A stretch of DNA of 64,000 nt, taken from contig CP136066.1 in NCBI GenBank assembly GCA_032622095.1, positions 58,868,609-58,932,608 on the forward strand, in the 5' to 3' direction. The notes beneath the pieces are model-generated. The model did not search any database and had not been told where the DNA came from. It was given only the letters and a program-made list of their open reading frames with translations. The stretch is from Siphonodentalium dalli (taxonomy: Eukaryota; Mollusca; Scaphopoda; Gadilida; Siphonodentaliidae). Positions 33,721 to 45,440 of the stretch are shown here, piece after piece. Numbering within the stretch: the stretch's first letter is position 1; each line of letters opens with the position of its first letter. The position numbers and the translations under genes were made by a program.

Positions 33721-35806
33721 TTGTAACTGTTGTTATAGTACTATGGCATACATCTATATAGAAGGAGTAGTATAGGTCTGTCTGTCCGGATTGTTCTCCC
33801 AGATTGCTGGTCAGATTCCAACCGAATTTTGTGTGGCGACCCGGGGTATCCTGGCACAGGTTATAACGGCGTTATTAAAAAAAAAATTCATTAAAAAATA
33901 TTAATTAAATAAATTAAATTAAAACAAAAAATAAGCTCAATATGGGCATATTTCAGAATCAAAGTCCAATATGAGTCTATTGACACGAGGATAAGTTGCA
34001 GCAGATATGTACCCTCTTTATATGTGTTTTCACTGTGGTCCGCGCTATCCAACGGAATAACGAATAAAATTCCATTATGGGCTTATTCCAGAATCGAGTA
34101 AGTCCAATAGAACCAATAACAATATTTAGGTCCAATATGAACCTATTCGCACGATGATATATTGAAGTATATATATGAAAGAGTAAGATCCGTTTGCCAT
34201 GTGCGCGAAGCGCACACAGGGACCACATGCCCCTTCGACGCCGAATAAAGGCTCCACATGGGATCCTCTTTCAGCCAGTTGGTTATAAAGGATATGAATT
34301 TTTCCTTAAAATTGATAGTTTGAAATTAAGGTTTTGTGAAAATTCTCCTTGGAACATTTTGATATTAACAAAAATTAATTTAAGAATTTATTTTTTATTT
34401 AACTCCTTGCTCAATTTAACAATTGTTTTTCTTTTTAACTAAATTTGTTTTCAGATCCAAATTTTGAAAATTTAACGCTGTTAAAACATGTCATGGCACC
34501 CCGAGTCACCACACCGCATGTGGTTCAAATCGATGCAGGGGTCTGGGAGAAACATCGCGATCAGATAGACAGACAGACGGACAGACCGTTCGACAGACAG
34601 ACACATCCAACACTTTTGTATGTGTATAAATATAGAGATATCGCGATGTCTGTTCGCGCCAAGAATTTTCTATAGCATCCCAAGTACCAAGAACTCTTAC
34701 CACAAGAATACTAATTTACATCACAGGTCACTGACATAAAACTGTCATTATACACTAAAAGTAACTACCTATAGCCAAGTAAGTCATACATATAGGTAAT
34801 TTTATTTTTATGACTTATTATGCGTCAGCGACCTGTGATTGACACCGAATGATTAAAATCACGGATTCGTTCACATCAGGATATAAGAACGACTTCTTAA
34901 AGGTACTCAATCCGAATTAATGCTCGCAAATTACTATTTCCTTGACATCGGGGGTAAAAAATATTTGATTCGAGTCCAGGAACCCACCCATCAAAGCTCA
35001 GAGTGATCAGATATCTATGTTTGAAATCTATTATTTTATTTTTAAGTGGCCCAATAAACAGTCGACGAGACGACTTCTCTGACCAAATTGCGGATGAAGA
35101 TGGATAACTCTAAAATCAAGTGGCTTTTTTTGTGTCCGATATTTGACAAAATCGTTGAACAAAATGTTGACAAATAACAGGTATTGGGCAATTTTATACT
35201 ATAGTTGACTGTGGTTAGCATTATTTTTGGGTAATTACTCGATTCTGATAACTGAAGCGGCATTTAAAAAAATGTTGTTGTTGTAATCTGATGATATGGG
35301 GACCATCGAATCGGATTGAGTACCTTTAAGTATGCGTAAAGAGTGTTCGTTGTTAGTCTATTCCCGATATGACAAGAATAAAGAGCGTTCATCTCACGTG
35401 TTGTATATATCGACAGAGTTCAGTCCCCTGCTACGCTGGGCTGAAAACCGCCATCTCCCACACAGTACATATGAGGAAATCATTGCGTATACATAATGTG
35501 AATGTTTAACCCTTTACCCAACATAAGGGCCCTGTGCCAATGCATTCTCTTATATATGCGAGTCGACCATAGGTCGCCTCGCATATATAAGAGAATGCAT
35601 TGGCTTAACACATTAAACATTATAAAATTGTTAAAGAATGTAAGAAAAAAATGGTAAAAAGTTTTTTTAGGCCAATGCATTCTCTTATATATGCGAGGCG
35701 ACCTATGGTCGACTCGCATATATAAGAGAATGCATTGGCACAAGGCATAACTGTAACTATCACAATGTGGTCAAGGAGCCGGTTCCAATGATATCCATAT
35801 TTGTAT
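33721..35806 (+). repeat. Dispersed segment, copy 1
   Basis: From TTGTAACTGTTGTTATAGTA to the middle of the family B MITE at 35510-35888. It matches 39535-40411 plus 48609-49444. It includes GTGCGCGAAGCGCACAC near 34200, a GACAGACAGACGGACAGACC tract near 34567 and GAGATATCGCGATGTCTG near 34635. A family A MITE (34901-35325) is present here and absent from copy 2. The 83-, 65- and 73-codon frames within are not supported. Confidence 0.8.
34901..35325. mobile_element. TTAA-type MITE, family A (425 bp), with empty site in window
   Basis: Starts AGGTACTCAATCCGAATTAA and ends ATCGGATTGAGTACCT, with TTAA at 34897-34900 and 35326-35329. The other copy of the host segment has one TTAA (48874-48877) with the same flanks (ACTTATTAAGTATG) and no insert. 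This shows the element boundaries and the target duplication directly. Confidence 0.93.
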
Positions 35807-35888
35807 GGTTCTATTGAGACAGACCGAAGATATTTTAGGCTGTTGAAGCTTTATTTGGCCGGTTTTGGCCGGTTTGTTGGGTAAAGGG
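35510..35888. mobile_element. Palindrome-bearing MITE, family B
   Basis: CCCTTTACCCAAC to GTTGGGTAAAGGG, with left TTAA at 35506-35509 and a right site mutated to TCAA. Palindromes at 35536-35604 and 35671-35739. The same insertion is at 49161, so it predates duplication of the host segment. Confidence 0.88.
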
Positions 35889-35889
35889 T

Positions 35890-36235
35890 CAAATGTTCAA
35901 ATGAGCCACTGACACATGCATAGAAGAAACAGTTTTTCCGTAAACATTTCCGTCTTGATCTCGTCATACTATAGTGATGTGGACCGGAGCACATGCACCT
36001 GGGGGAAACTACTAAAATACCAATTTGACAAAGTTCAAATGATCGATTTAGGCAAAAACCACACCAACTACCAAATCCCTAATAAATTCTAAAAATTGAA
36101 AATTGCGAAACTGAACGATTAGTTCTGGAGCTAATAGGGGTAACCTTGCACCCCCTCATGGGACTTAACTTTATCCCAATCATTTTATTCCTTATTATGT
36201 CCTTCAACTTTTAAGCAATGTTAACAAGAAAAAAA
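35890..36235. other. Intergenic, nothing recognised
   Basis: No coding exon or clear repeat boundary seen in this AT-rich stretch. Confidence 0.5.
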
Positions 36236-37085
36236 AAGTGGCCGTGTAGACTCCAGACAAGAAGGCGGCCATCATGCCCGCCGTTTTTCAGACTAGGCCC
36301 TAAGTCAGTTTGATGCAAATTATAGCGGGAAACTCTAGTAAAATGTATACAAATGTATATATTTTCATGAGGCTAAGACATAATGACACTTATATAGGGC
36401 AAAATTTAACCCCCCCCCAACCAAGATGGCCGCCAAAATGGCCGCCGGAAGTTGAAATAGGACGTTTTTTCACTTATATCTTCTAGATCAGTTTATGCTG
36501 TTTGGAACTGGTTGAGAAATGAAACTTTATTTTGTATTTTTGTATATTAACTGATCATTGATGAAATTAAATATGCCATTATTGGGGTCCTAGCCCCTTC
36601 CGATCCCTCAAATATTATATTTTACAGAATGCGGTATAAAATTTCATAAAATATCACAATTGGGATTCTAGTCATATTTCAAGAAGAACTGAACAGAACT
36701 TTGTAATGTAAGTGAGGCATATAATTGCCTATGAATATTCCAACTCATTTGAACCAAAACTGTTACTTTGGCTCAAAATGGCTACCAAAATGACCGCCAA
36801 AATATAGAAAATGGCAGATATTGCCCCAGCGTGCCCTGCAATCGCTTACAAGTTGTGGTTGATGTGTACAATTGGCTATTCTGCATTCTATACATTGAAT
36901 ACTAATATATCTGATGCACGATGGTTAATTGTTACTATTGTCACCACTGACATCACCAGAAATATTGGATTTTTCTCTCACAAGCTTGACATAAATATCG
37001 GCAAAAAAAATCACTTTTCAGGTTTGGACCAATTTTTCAAGTAAAATGTAACTATCTTTATGAAAGGTGTTTTATTGTTTTGGTC
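36236..37085 (+). repeat. Dispersed repeat, inverted copy at about 53340-53960
   Basis: Phrases TCAGTTTGATGCAAATTATA, CTAGATCAGTTTATGCTGTT, CATAAATATCGGCAAAA recur on the other strand near 53390-53920. Also related to 14759-15790 and 22130-22545. The frame at 36811-37044 has no recognisable domain. Confidence 0.65.
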
Positions 37086-37640
37086 TATGTTAATTTCGAA
37101 GCATTTCGGACTATTTGGCCCAAATTTGTTTAGGCCCAATTTTTTTGTTATTTTTTGCTAAGTACGTTCCCGTGGTCATTTGCCACATTTTCTAATAATT
37201 TTCTGACCGAGCACAAGGTCGAGTCATATTGGGACCACTTTTTCAAACTCAACCCAAAAAATGTTCATCCCCAAATGTTTCGCCCAACTGGCCATTTGCG
37301 AATTTTGGGTCATTTGTCACATTTTCCAAAAGATTCGGACGTGCACATGGTCGAGTCTTTATCGGACCACTGCCACTTTTTTCAAACTATACCCAAACAT
37401 TTGTCGGCCCAAAATAATCCGCACAGCTGGCCACTCACGAATTTGAGGTCATTTGCCTCAATTTCCAATAATTTGCGAATAAGGAATAAGTAACGGAATT
37501 CACGTTACTTCATCTGTTTTCCAATCTCGCGCCACTGTCGCCTATACTCCGGCATTCCAGATTTTCTTCTTTCCGGTGCCGGTAAAGTGGAATCTGCATG
37601 AAGTGAATAGAAGCAAAATGAAATATATGAAGATTTACAG
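37086..37640. repeat. Three short diverged direct repeats
   Basis: GTCATTTGCCACATTTTC, GTCATTTGTCACATTTTC and GTCATTTGCCTCAATTTC recur at roughly 135-bp spacing (about 37176, 37310 and 37449). The overlapping frames (37155-37493) follow this repeat and are not supported as a gene. Confidence 0.5.
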
Positions 37641-37646
37641 TTTTAA

Positions 37647-38047
37647 CCCTTTACCCAACAGAACGGCCATGTGCCAATGCATTGGCTTAACACATATTAA
37701 AAATGATAAAATTGTCAAAGAATGTAGAAAAATATTATAAAAAATGTTAAAAAATGTAAGAAAAAATTATAAAATTGTTAAAGAATGTAAGAAAAAATGG
37801 TAAAAAGTGTTAAAAAATATTTTTTTTAGGCCGATGCATTCTCTTATATATGCGAGGCGACCTATGGTCGACTCGCATATATAAGAGAATGAATTGGCAC
37901 AGGGCATAACTGTAACCATCACAATGTGGTCAATGAACCGGTTCTAATGATATCCATATTTGTATGGTGTTATTGAGACAGACCGAAGATATTTTAGGCT
38001 GTTGAAGCTTTATTTGGGCGTTTTTGGCCGCTTTGTTGGGTAAAGGG
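37647..38047. mobile_element. Palindrome-bearing MITE, family B, left palindrome collapsed
   Basis: CCCTTTACCCAAC start with TTAA at 37643-37646; right end GTTGGGTAAAGGG with the site mutated to CTAA. The right palindrome is full (37830-37898). The left one is reduced to GCCAATGCATTGGC (37673-37686), as if its centre were cleanly deleted. Confidence 0.85.
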
Positions 38048-38740
38048 CTAATGACTTTTATAGTAGGACCTTATTTGGAAAACAAGATAAAACCCGAACA
38101 TCCAAGTTCGGAAATGCCATTTTCACCGCTTGAGTTGTTGGAATTTCCTAACTGCATGGTACCCAAATTTTTAAAACTAAAACCAACACATTTATTTACT
38201 GGTTGAAATAATAAGTAAATATGAGTTTAATTTCAAGCTATAATCGGGGTGAAATTGCACTAGGAGGGGTCTACTACATGGTAGGGAGGGAGAAGGATCC
38301 TCGCACAAGCTCCATCACATACCTGACCCGTGTGTACCATTATGTCTTCCACCCCTTACCCCTTGTGGACACGCTTTATACATATATGGAGTGCATGATA
38401 CCACATACTGCGCTAGCTGTAACTTTATAACTTTGCTTTAAAAATATATACAGGGTTAGATTAGGGAATTGCTAGCATGAAGAAATATGGTGATAAATAA
38501 ACCCACAATCAACATTTTTCATTGCATATTTTAGTTTTTGGTGGCCATTTGCAGAACTATTTTTTTGTCGTGTGAACGACTAAAAAACATGAAACAGCAC
38601 AAACATTATTCAACCACGTTTGCAATAATCTGACATACATAACATAACACTCAATACTGATTCATCTTTTCAGACATTGTTTTTCATTGTGACATTTCCT
38701 CCAAAAAATAGTTCTACAAATGGCCGCCGAGAAACTAAAA
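38048..38740. other. Intergenic, nothing recognised
   Basis: AT-rich. The frame at 38221-38430 has no domain or signal I recognise. Confidence 0.5.
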
Positions 38741-38752
38741 TATGCAATAAAA

Positions 38753-39309
38753 CCGGGGGGGGGGGGTGAATTTTTTTTTCCGGCACGTATGCCGGGGTGG
38801 GTGGGTGGTCAAAGCCACCAACAAGCACTTTTTTCCGCAACTAAAAAAAAAAATTCCTGCTTGTTTTTTTAGTATTTTGGCAATGAGTTTGGCTTCAAAA
38901 CCACTTTGAATGAGAGAAATAATGTAATTCTAACTGGTAAACTGACTGCAGGCAGTTATCGTGTTGTATTTGTTGCAAATTTTGAAATCCAAGATGGCCG
39001 CTGGCAGCCATGTTTTTTTGGACGAATGACCTCAAAATGACTCATTCCTATTTACATGTCCATGTTAACATCCATGATAAATAGTACGCACAGAAGTTCA
39101 TATACAGCTGTTTACAGTGAATTTCCCCCCGCAAATATCTGTTTTAGTGTTAAAAGGGGGGGTGGGTGTCCAAAAATGGTCGGAAAAAACTGCGGAAAAC
39201 GGAAAAAAATTTGGCGGTGGGGGTGGGTGGGTACAAAAAATGATCGAAAGGGAAAAAATGCCATACGTGCCTGAAACTTTTTTCCGACCCCCCCCCCCCC
39301 CCCCCCCTG
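38753..39309. repeat. G-run to C-run dispersed element, copy 1
   Basis: Begins with a G-run and TGAATTTTTTTTTCCGGCAC, ends TTTTTTCCGACC and a C-run of about 20. Inside are GTCAAAGCCACCAACAAGCA, ACTGACTGCAGGCAGTTATC and GGCGGTGGGGGTGGGTGGG. Copies at 52578-53148 and 57434-58202. The proline- or glycine-rich frames on either strand are artefacts. Confidence 0.8.
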
Positions 39310-39534
39310 ATAAAACTGTATTATTTATTTTCTCGCAGACATTCATGATTTCAGATGACAACCGAGGGCATACCTTAGTTGGTTTCATCAGCTAGATAAT
39401 GCAGTGTGTTTGTTGCAAACATTTCCTGTCAAACTCTCCACTGAACAGCCTTGACAATTGTTGTTTTTATTCTGTTTAAACCACTTTAAACCATGAGTAG
39501 AACGTATATTTAATAGTGTGAGGGCGAACACGTG
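39310..39534. other. Short intergenic spacer
   Basis: Nothing recognised between the G-run element and the dispersed segment. Confidence 0.5.
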
Positions 39535-40411
39535 TTGTAACTGTTGTTATAGTACTATGGCATACATCTATATAGAAGGAGTAGTATAGGTCTGTCCGGA
39601 TTGTTCTCCCAGATTGCTGGTCAGATTCCAACCGAATTTTGTGTGGCGACCCGGGGTATCCTGGCGGAGGTTATAACGGCGTTATTTAAAAAAAAATTCA
39701 TTTAAAAAAAAAATTTAAATAAATAAAAAAACAAAATTGAAATAAGCTCACTATGGGCATATTTCAGAATCAAAGTCCAAATGAATCTATTTGCACGAAA
39801 ATAAGTTGCAGCAGATATGTACCCTCTTTATATGTGTTTTCACTGTGGTCCGCGCTATCCAACGGAATAACGAATAAAAGTCCACTATGGGCTTATTCCA
39901 GAATCGAGTAAGTCCAATAGAATCAATAACAATATTTAGGTCCAATATGAACCTATTCGCACGATGATATATTGAAGTATATATATGAAAGAGTAAGATC
40001 CGTTTGTCATGTGCGCGAAGCGCACACAGGGACCACATGCCCCTTCGACGCTGAATAAATGCTCCCAAAGGGATCCTCTTACAGCCAGTTGGTTATAACG
40101 GATATGAATTTTCCCTTCAAATTGATAGTTTGAAATTAAGATTTTCTGAATATTCTTCTTAACAAAAATTAATTTAAGACACTTTTTTTCATTAAACTCA
40201 TTGCTTAATTTAACAATTGTTTTTCTATTTAAATTAAGTTTGTTTTCAGCTCAAAATTTTTAAAATTTATCGCTGTTAAAACATCTGCCATGGTACCCTG
40301 AGTCGTCACACCAAATGTGGTTTAAATCGGTCCAGGGGTCTGGGAGAAACATCGCGAGCAGACAGACAGACGGACAGACCGTTCGACAGACATATCCAAC
40401 ACTTTATATAT
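39535..40411 (+). repeat. Dispersed segment, copy 2, left part
   Basis: Collinear with 33721-34620 (TTGTAACTGTTGTTATAGTA, GTGCGCGAAGCGCACAC, GACAGACCGTTCGACAGACA). Homology stops in a TA-rich tract at about 40411, where the Helitron array begins, and resumes at 48609 with TATAGAGATATCGCGATGTC. Confidence 0.85.
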
Positions 40412-40414
40412 ATA

Positions 40415-40797
40415 CTAACTGGTGGGCCCGACTTCGTCTGGGCTGTTTCCCTCTGCTTTCCGTCAAAATGCGCGATTTGACCTTGAGTTGACATTTTGAA
40501 GATCAAGATCAGGTCGGAGTCACGATTTGACCCGTCCAAAACAATACCCGGAAAAAAGTACCCCTAAGTATACAATATTTTCGAAATCCGTCCATTTTAC
40601 CCGATTTGACCTTGAATTGACCATTTTGAAGGTCAAGGTCAGGTCGGGGTCACGAAAAAACACTCCCCGGACAAAATTACCCCTAGGTATCAAATTTCGT
40701 CGAAATCCGTCCGGCAGTTTTCCCGGCCATAGCTAACAGACAAACAGACAAACAGACAAACAAACAAACAAACAGAAGTCCCAAAATATATATTAGA
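40415..40797 (-). mobile_element. Array unit 1, GACTTCGTC family
   Basis: Plus-strand start CTAACTGGTGGGCCCGACTT (terminal CTAG changed to CTAA), end CCCAAAATATATATTAGA. Same family as the single Helitron at 29076-29680, in reverse. It contains GACAAACAGACAAACAAACA near the 5' end. Confidence 0.75.
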
Positions 40798-41754
40798 CTA
40801 GAAGGGTGACCCGACTTCGTCCGGGCTGTTTCCCCTCTGCTTTTCTGCGATTTGCGCGATTTGACCTTGAATTGTGCTTTGACCTTGAATTGACCATTTT
40901 GAAGGTCAAGGTCAGGTGGGGTCACGATTTGACCCGTCGATAACACTGCCCGGACAAAAGTACCCGACAAAAGTACCCATCGAAATCCATCCGGTTTTTC
41001 CCGATTTGACCTCGAATTGATCATTTTGAAGGTCAAGGTCAGGTCGGGGTAACGATTTGACCCGTCCAAAACACTCAGTGGACAAAAGTAACCATATGTA
41101 TCAAATTTCGTGGAAATCCCATCAAAATTCGCGATTTGACATTGAATTGACCCGATTTCAATGTCCACGCCACGTCGCACGGGCAAATGAATAGACTTAT
41201 GAGACTCCCCATACGAAAGTATCCCTAGACACTAATTTTCATCGACATCCCGTGATATTCGGGCGTTTGACCTTGAAATGACCCGATTTCAAGGTCAAAG
41301 TCACGTCGCACGGGCAAATTAATAGGCGTATGCCACTCCCCGACCGAAAGTACCCCCACATACCAAGTTTCATCGAAATCCCGTGATATTCGGGCGTTTG
41401 ACCTTTGAAATGACCCGATTTCAAGGTCAAGGTCACGTCGCACGGGCAAATTAATAGGCCTAGATGCCACTCCCCGGCCGAAAGTACCCCCACATACCAA
41501 GTTTCATCGAAATCCCGTGATATTCGGGCGTTTGACCTTGAAATGACCCGATTTCAAGGTCAAAGTCACGCCGCGCGGACAAATTAATATGCCTATGCCA
41601 TTCCCGGCCAAAAATACCCCCACATACCAAGTTTCATCGAAATCGGCTAGGCCGTTTTCGAGTCCATCGCGATCACACAGACACACACACACACACACCC
41701 TCACACACACACACACACAAACACACACACTGATCTTCCAAAATATATAATAGA
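40798..41754 (-). mobile_element. Array unit 2, with 131-134 bp internal tandem repeat
   Basis: Plus-strand start CTAGAAGGGTGACCCGACTT, end CCAAAATATATAATAGA. The interior repeats CGTGATATTCGGGCGTTTGA at 41251, 41382 and 41516, with GACCTTGAAATGACCC between. An ACACACAC-rich tract lies near 41685-41730. Confidence 0.78.
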
Positions 41755-44700
41755 CTAGCCGATGAGCCCGACGGTGTCCGGGCTATTCAAAAACCAAATT
41801 TCAAGTCGATAGCTCCACCCGTTTCAGATATCTGGTCTGCGCATGCGCGAAGCTGGCGTCGCACGGGCTCGGCGACCCGATAAAATTCGTATCCGGGGCA
41901 AGATACATTCACATAGCAAATTTCAAGTCGATAGCTCCACCCGTTTACGAGTTTCCGCGAAGTGGGCGCCGCACGGGCTCGCCAATACGACAACGTCGAC
42001 CGCCTGGTCAAACTACACACACGTACCAAGTTTCGTCCCGATCGGTCGAGAATTTTATATTTGTATAAATGACATACAGACAAACAAATAGACAAACAAA
42101 AGGTCTTCAAAATATATATGAGATTTCATGAATTAATTCATGGTACCCGTCCCTCAAAGACTGACCCGATTAAAAATTCCCCTGTTCCTAGGACATATAT
42201 GACACAACAACCCATTCTGCCTTTTTAATCGAGATAATTGCATTCCGCGTTTCGTTTTGCTTCGAGCCCGACGTTGTCCGGGCTATTCAAAAACCAAATT
42301 TCAAGTCGATAGCTCGACCCGTTTCCGAGATCTGGTCTGCGCATGCTCGGCGACCCGATAAAAATCGTATCCGGGGCAAGATACATTCACATAGCAAATT
42401 TCAAGTCGATAGCTCCACCCGTTTCCGAGATCTCGTCTGCGCATGCGCTGCACGGGCGTCGCACGGGCTCGCCAATACGACAAGGACGACCGCCTGGTCA
42501 AACTACACACACGTACCAAGTTTCGTCCAGATCGGTCGAAACGACAGCACAACACGCATTTTTGGTTTTTCATGAATTAATTCACGGTACCCGTCCCTCA
42601 AAGACTGACCCGATGAAAAATTCCCCTGCTCCTAGGACATATATGACACAACAACCCATTCTGCCTTTTTAATCGAGTTGCATTCCGCGTTTCGTTTTGC
42701 ATCCGTATTTTACGCATGGGTAGCCGCTTAGCAGCTTCGATTGTAATAAAGAGCGTTAATCCTTAACACCTCCGAATATGGTCAATATAAAGATCGTTGA
42801 TGCCTTAACCCCCCCCCCGACGTGGCTTTTGCGGTGATTTTGATGATTGGGGGTGGAGAATCGGTGCTCAGAGCTTGTCCAAAATGCGACGTCGACGATT
42901 CCCGTGGGATTTTACCTTTAGATATGAAGTTTGGTCTCGATCGGTCAACCCGTTTTCGATTCTATAAAGGACATACAGACAGACAGAGGACTTCAAAATA
43001 TATATGAGACTAGCCGATGAGCCCGACGTTGTCCGGGATATTCAAAAACCAAATTTCAAGTCGATAGCTCCACCCGTTTCCGAGATCTCGTCTGCGCATG
43101 CGCGAAGCTGGTGTCGCACGAGCTCGGCGACCCGATAAAATTCGTATCCGGGGCAAGATACATTCACATACCAAATTTCAAGTCGATAGCTCTACCCGTT
43201 TCCGAGATCTCGTCTGCGCATGCGCGAAGCTGGCGTCGCACGGGCTCGGGGACCCGATAAAATTCGTATCCGGGGCAAGATACATTCGCATAGCAAATTT
43301 CAAGTCGATAGCTCCACCCGTTTCCGAGATCTCGTCTGCGCATGCGCGAAGCATGCGCCGCACGGGCTCGCCAATACGACAACGTCCACCGCCCGGTCAA
43401 ACTACACACACGTACCAAGTTTCGTCCCGATCGGTCGGGAATCGTAGATTTGTATCAATAACATACAAACATACAAACATACATACAAACAGAGGTCTTC
43501 AAAATATATATGAGACCAGCCGATGAGCCCGACGTTGTCCGGGCTATTCAAAAACCAAATTTCAAATCGATAGCTCTACCCAGCCCGACGTTGTCCGGGC
43601 TATTCAAAAACCAAATTTCAAGTCGATAGCTCCACCCGTTTCCGAGATCTGGTCTGCGCATGCGCGAAGCTGGCATCAGACGGGCTCGGCGACCCGATAA
43701 AATTCGTATCCGGGGCAAGATACATTCACATAGCAAATTTCAAGTCGATAGCTCCACCCGTTTACGAGTTTCCGCGAAGCGGGCGCCGCACGGGCTCGCC
43801 AATACGACAACGTCGACCGCCTGGTCAAACTACACACACGTACCAAGTTTCGTCCCGATCGGTCGAGAATTTTATATTTGTATAAATGACATACAGACAA
43901 ACAAATAGACAAACAAAAGGTCTTCAAAATATATATGAGATTTCATGAATTAATTCATGGTACCCGTCCCTCAAAGACTGACCCGATTAAAAATTCCCCT
44001 GTTCCTAGGACATATATGACACAACAACCCATTCTGCCTTTTTAATCGAGATAATTGCATTCCGCGTTTCGTTTTGCTTCGAGCCCGACGTTGTCCGGGC
44101 TATTCAAAAACCAAATTTCAAGTCGATAGCTCGACCCGTTTCCGAGATCTGGTCTGCGCATGCGCGAAGCTTGCGTCGCACGGGCTCGGCGACCCGATAA
44201 AAATCGTATCCGGGGCAAGATACATTCACATAGCAAATTTCAAGTCGATAGCTCCACCCGTTTCCGAGATCTCGTCTGCGCATGCGCTGCACGGGCGTCG
44301 CACGGGCTCGCCAATACGACAAGGACGACCGCCTGGTCAAACTACACACACGTACCAAGTTTCGTCCAGATCGGTCGAAACGACAGCACAACACGCATTT
44401 TTGGTTTTTCATGAATTAATTCACGGTACCCGTCCCTCAAAGACTGACCCGATGAAAAATTCCCCTGCTCCTAGGACATATATGACACAACAACCCATTC
44501 TGCCTTTTTAATCGAGTTGCATTCCGCGTTTCGTTTTGCATCCGTATTTTACGCATGGGTAGCCGCTTAGCAGCTTCGATTGTAATAAAGAGCGTTAATC
44601 CTTAACACCTCCGAATATGGTCAATATAAAGATCGTTGATGCCTTAACCCCCCCCCCCCCGACGTGGCTTTTGCGGTGATTTTGATGATTGGGGGTGGAG

Positions 44701-45440
44701 AATCGGTGCTCAGAGCTTGTCCAAAATGCGACGTCGACGATTCCCGTGGGATTTTACCTTTAGATATGAAGTTTGGTCTCGATCGGTCAACCCGTTTTCG
44801 ATTCTATAAAGGACATACAGACAGACAGAGGACTTCAAAATATATATGAGACTATAGCCGATGAGCCCGACGTTGTCCGGGATATTCAAAAACCAAATTT
44901 CAAGTCGATAGCTCCACCCGTTTCCGAGATCTCGTCTGCGCATGCGCGAAGCTGGTGTCGCACGAGCTCGGCGACCCGATAAAATTCGTATCCGGGGCAA
45001 GATACATTCACATACCAAATTTCAAGTCGATAGCTCTACCCGTTTCCGAGATCTCGTCTGCGCATGCGCGAAGCTGGCGTCGCACGGGCTCGGGGACCCG
45101 ATAAAATTCGTATCCGGGGCAAGATACATTCGCATAGCAAATTTCAAGTCGATAGCTCCACCCGTTTCCGAGATCTCGTCTGCGCATGCGCGAAGCATGC
45201 GCCGCACGGGCTCGCCAATACGACAACGTCCACCGCCCGGTCAAACTACACACACGTACCAAGTTTCGTCCCGATCGGTCGGGAATCGTAGATTTGTATC
45301 AATAACATACAAACATACAAACATACATACAAACAGAGGTCTTCAAAATATATATGAGACCAGCCGATGAGCCCGACGTTGTCCGGGCTATTCAAAAACC
45401 AAATTTCAAATCGATAGCTCTACCCAGCCCGACGTTGTCC
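41755..45440 (-). repeat. Tandem duplication of about 1.84 kb within the array
   Basis: About 41765-43600 and 43585-45440 are near identical. Markers: a GACGTGGCTTTTGCGGTGAT phrase at 42819 and 44661, and a TTCATGAATTAATTCA pair at 42124 and 43941. Differences include a C-run of 10 versus 13 (42809 and 44648) and an extra TA at 44853. The non-satellite block (42124-42300, 42568-43005) is foreign to the other units. Confidence 0.85.
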
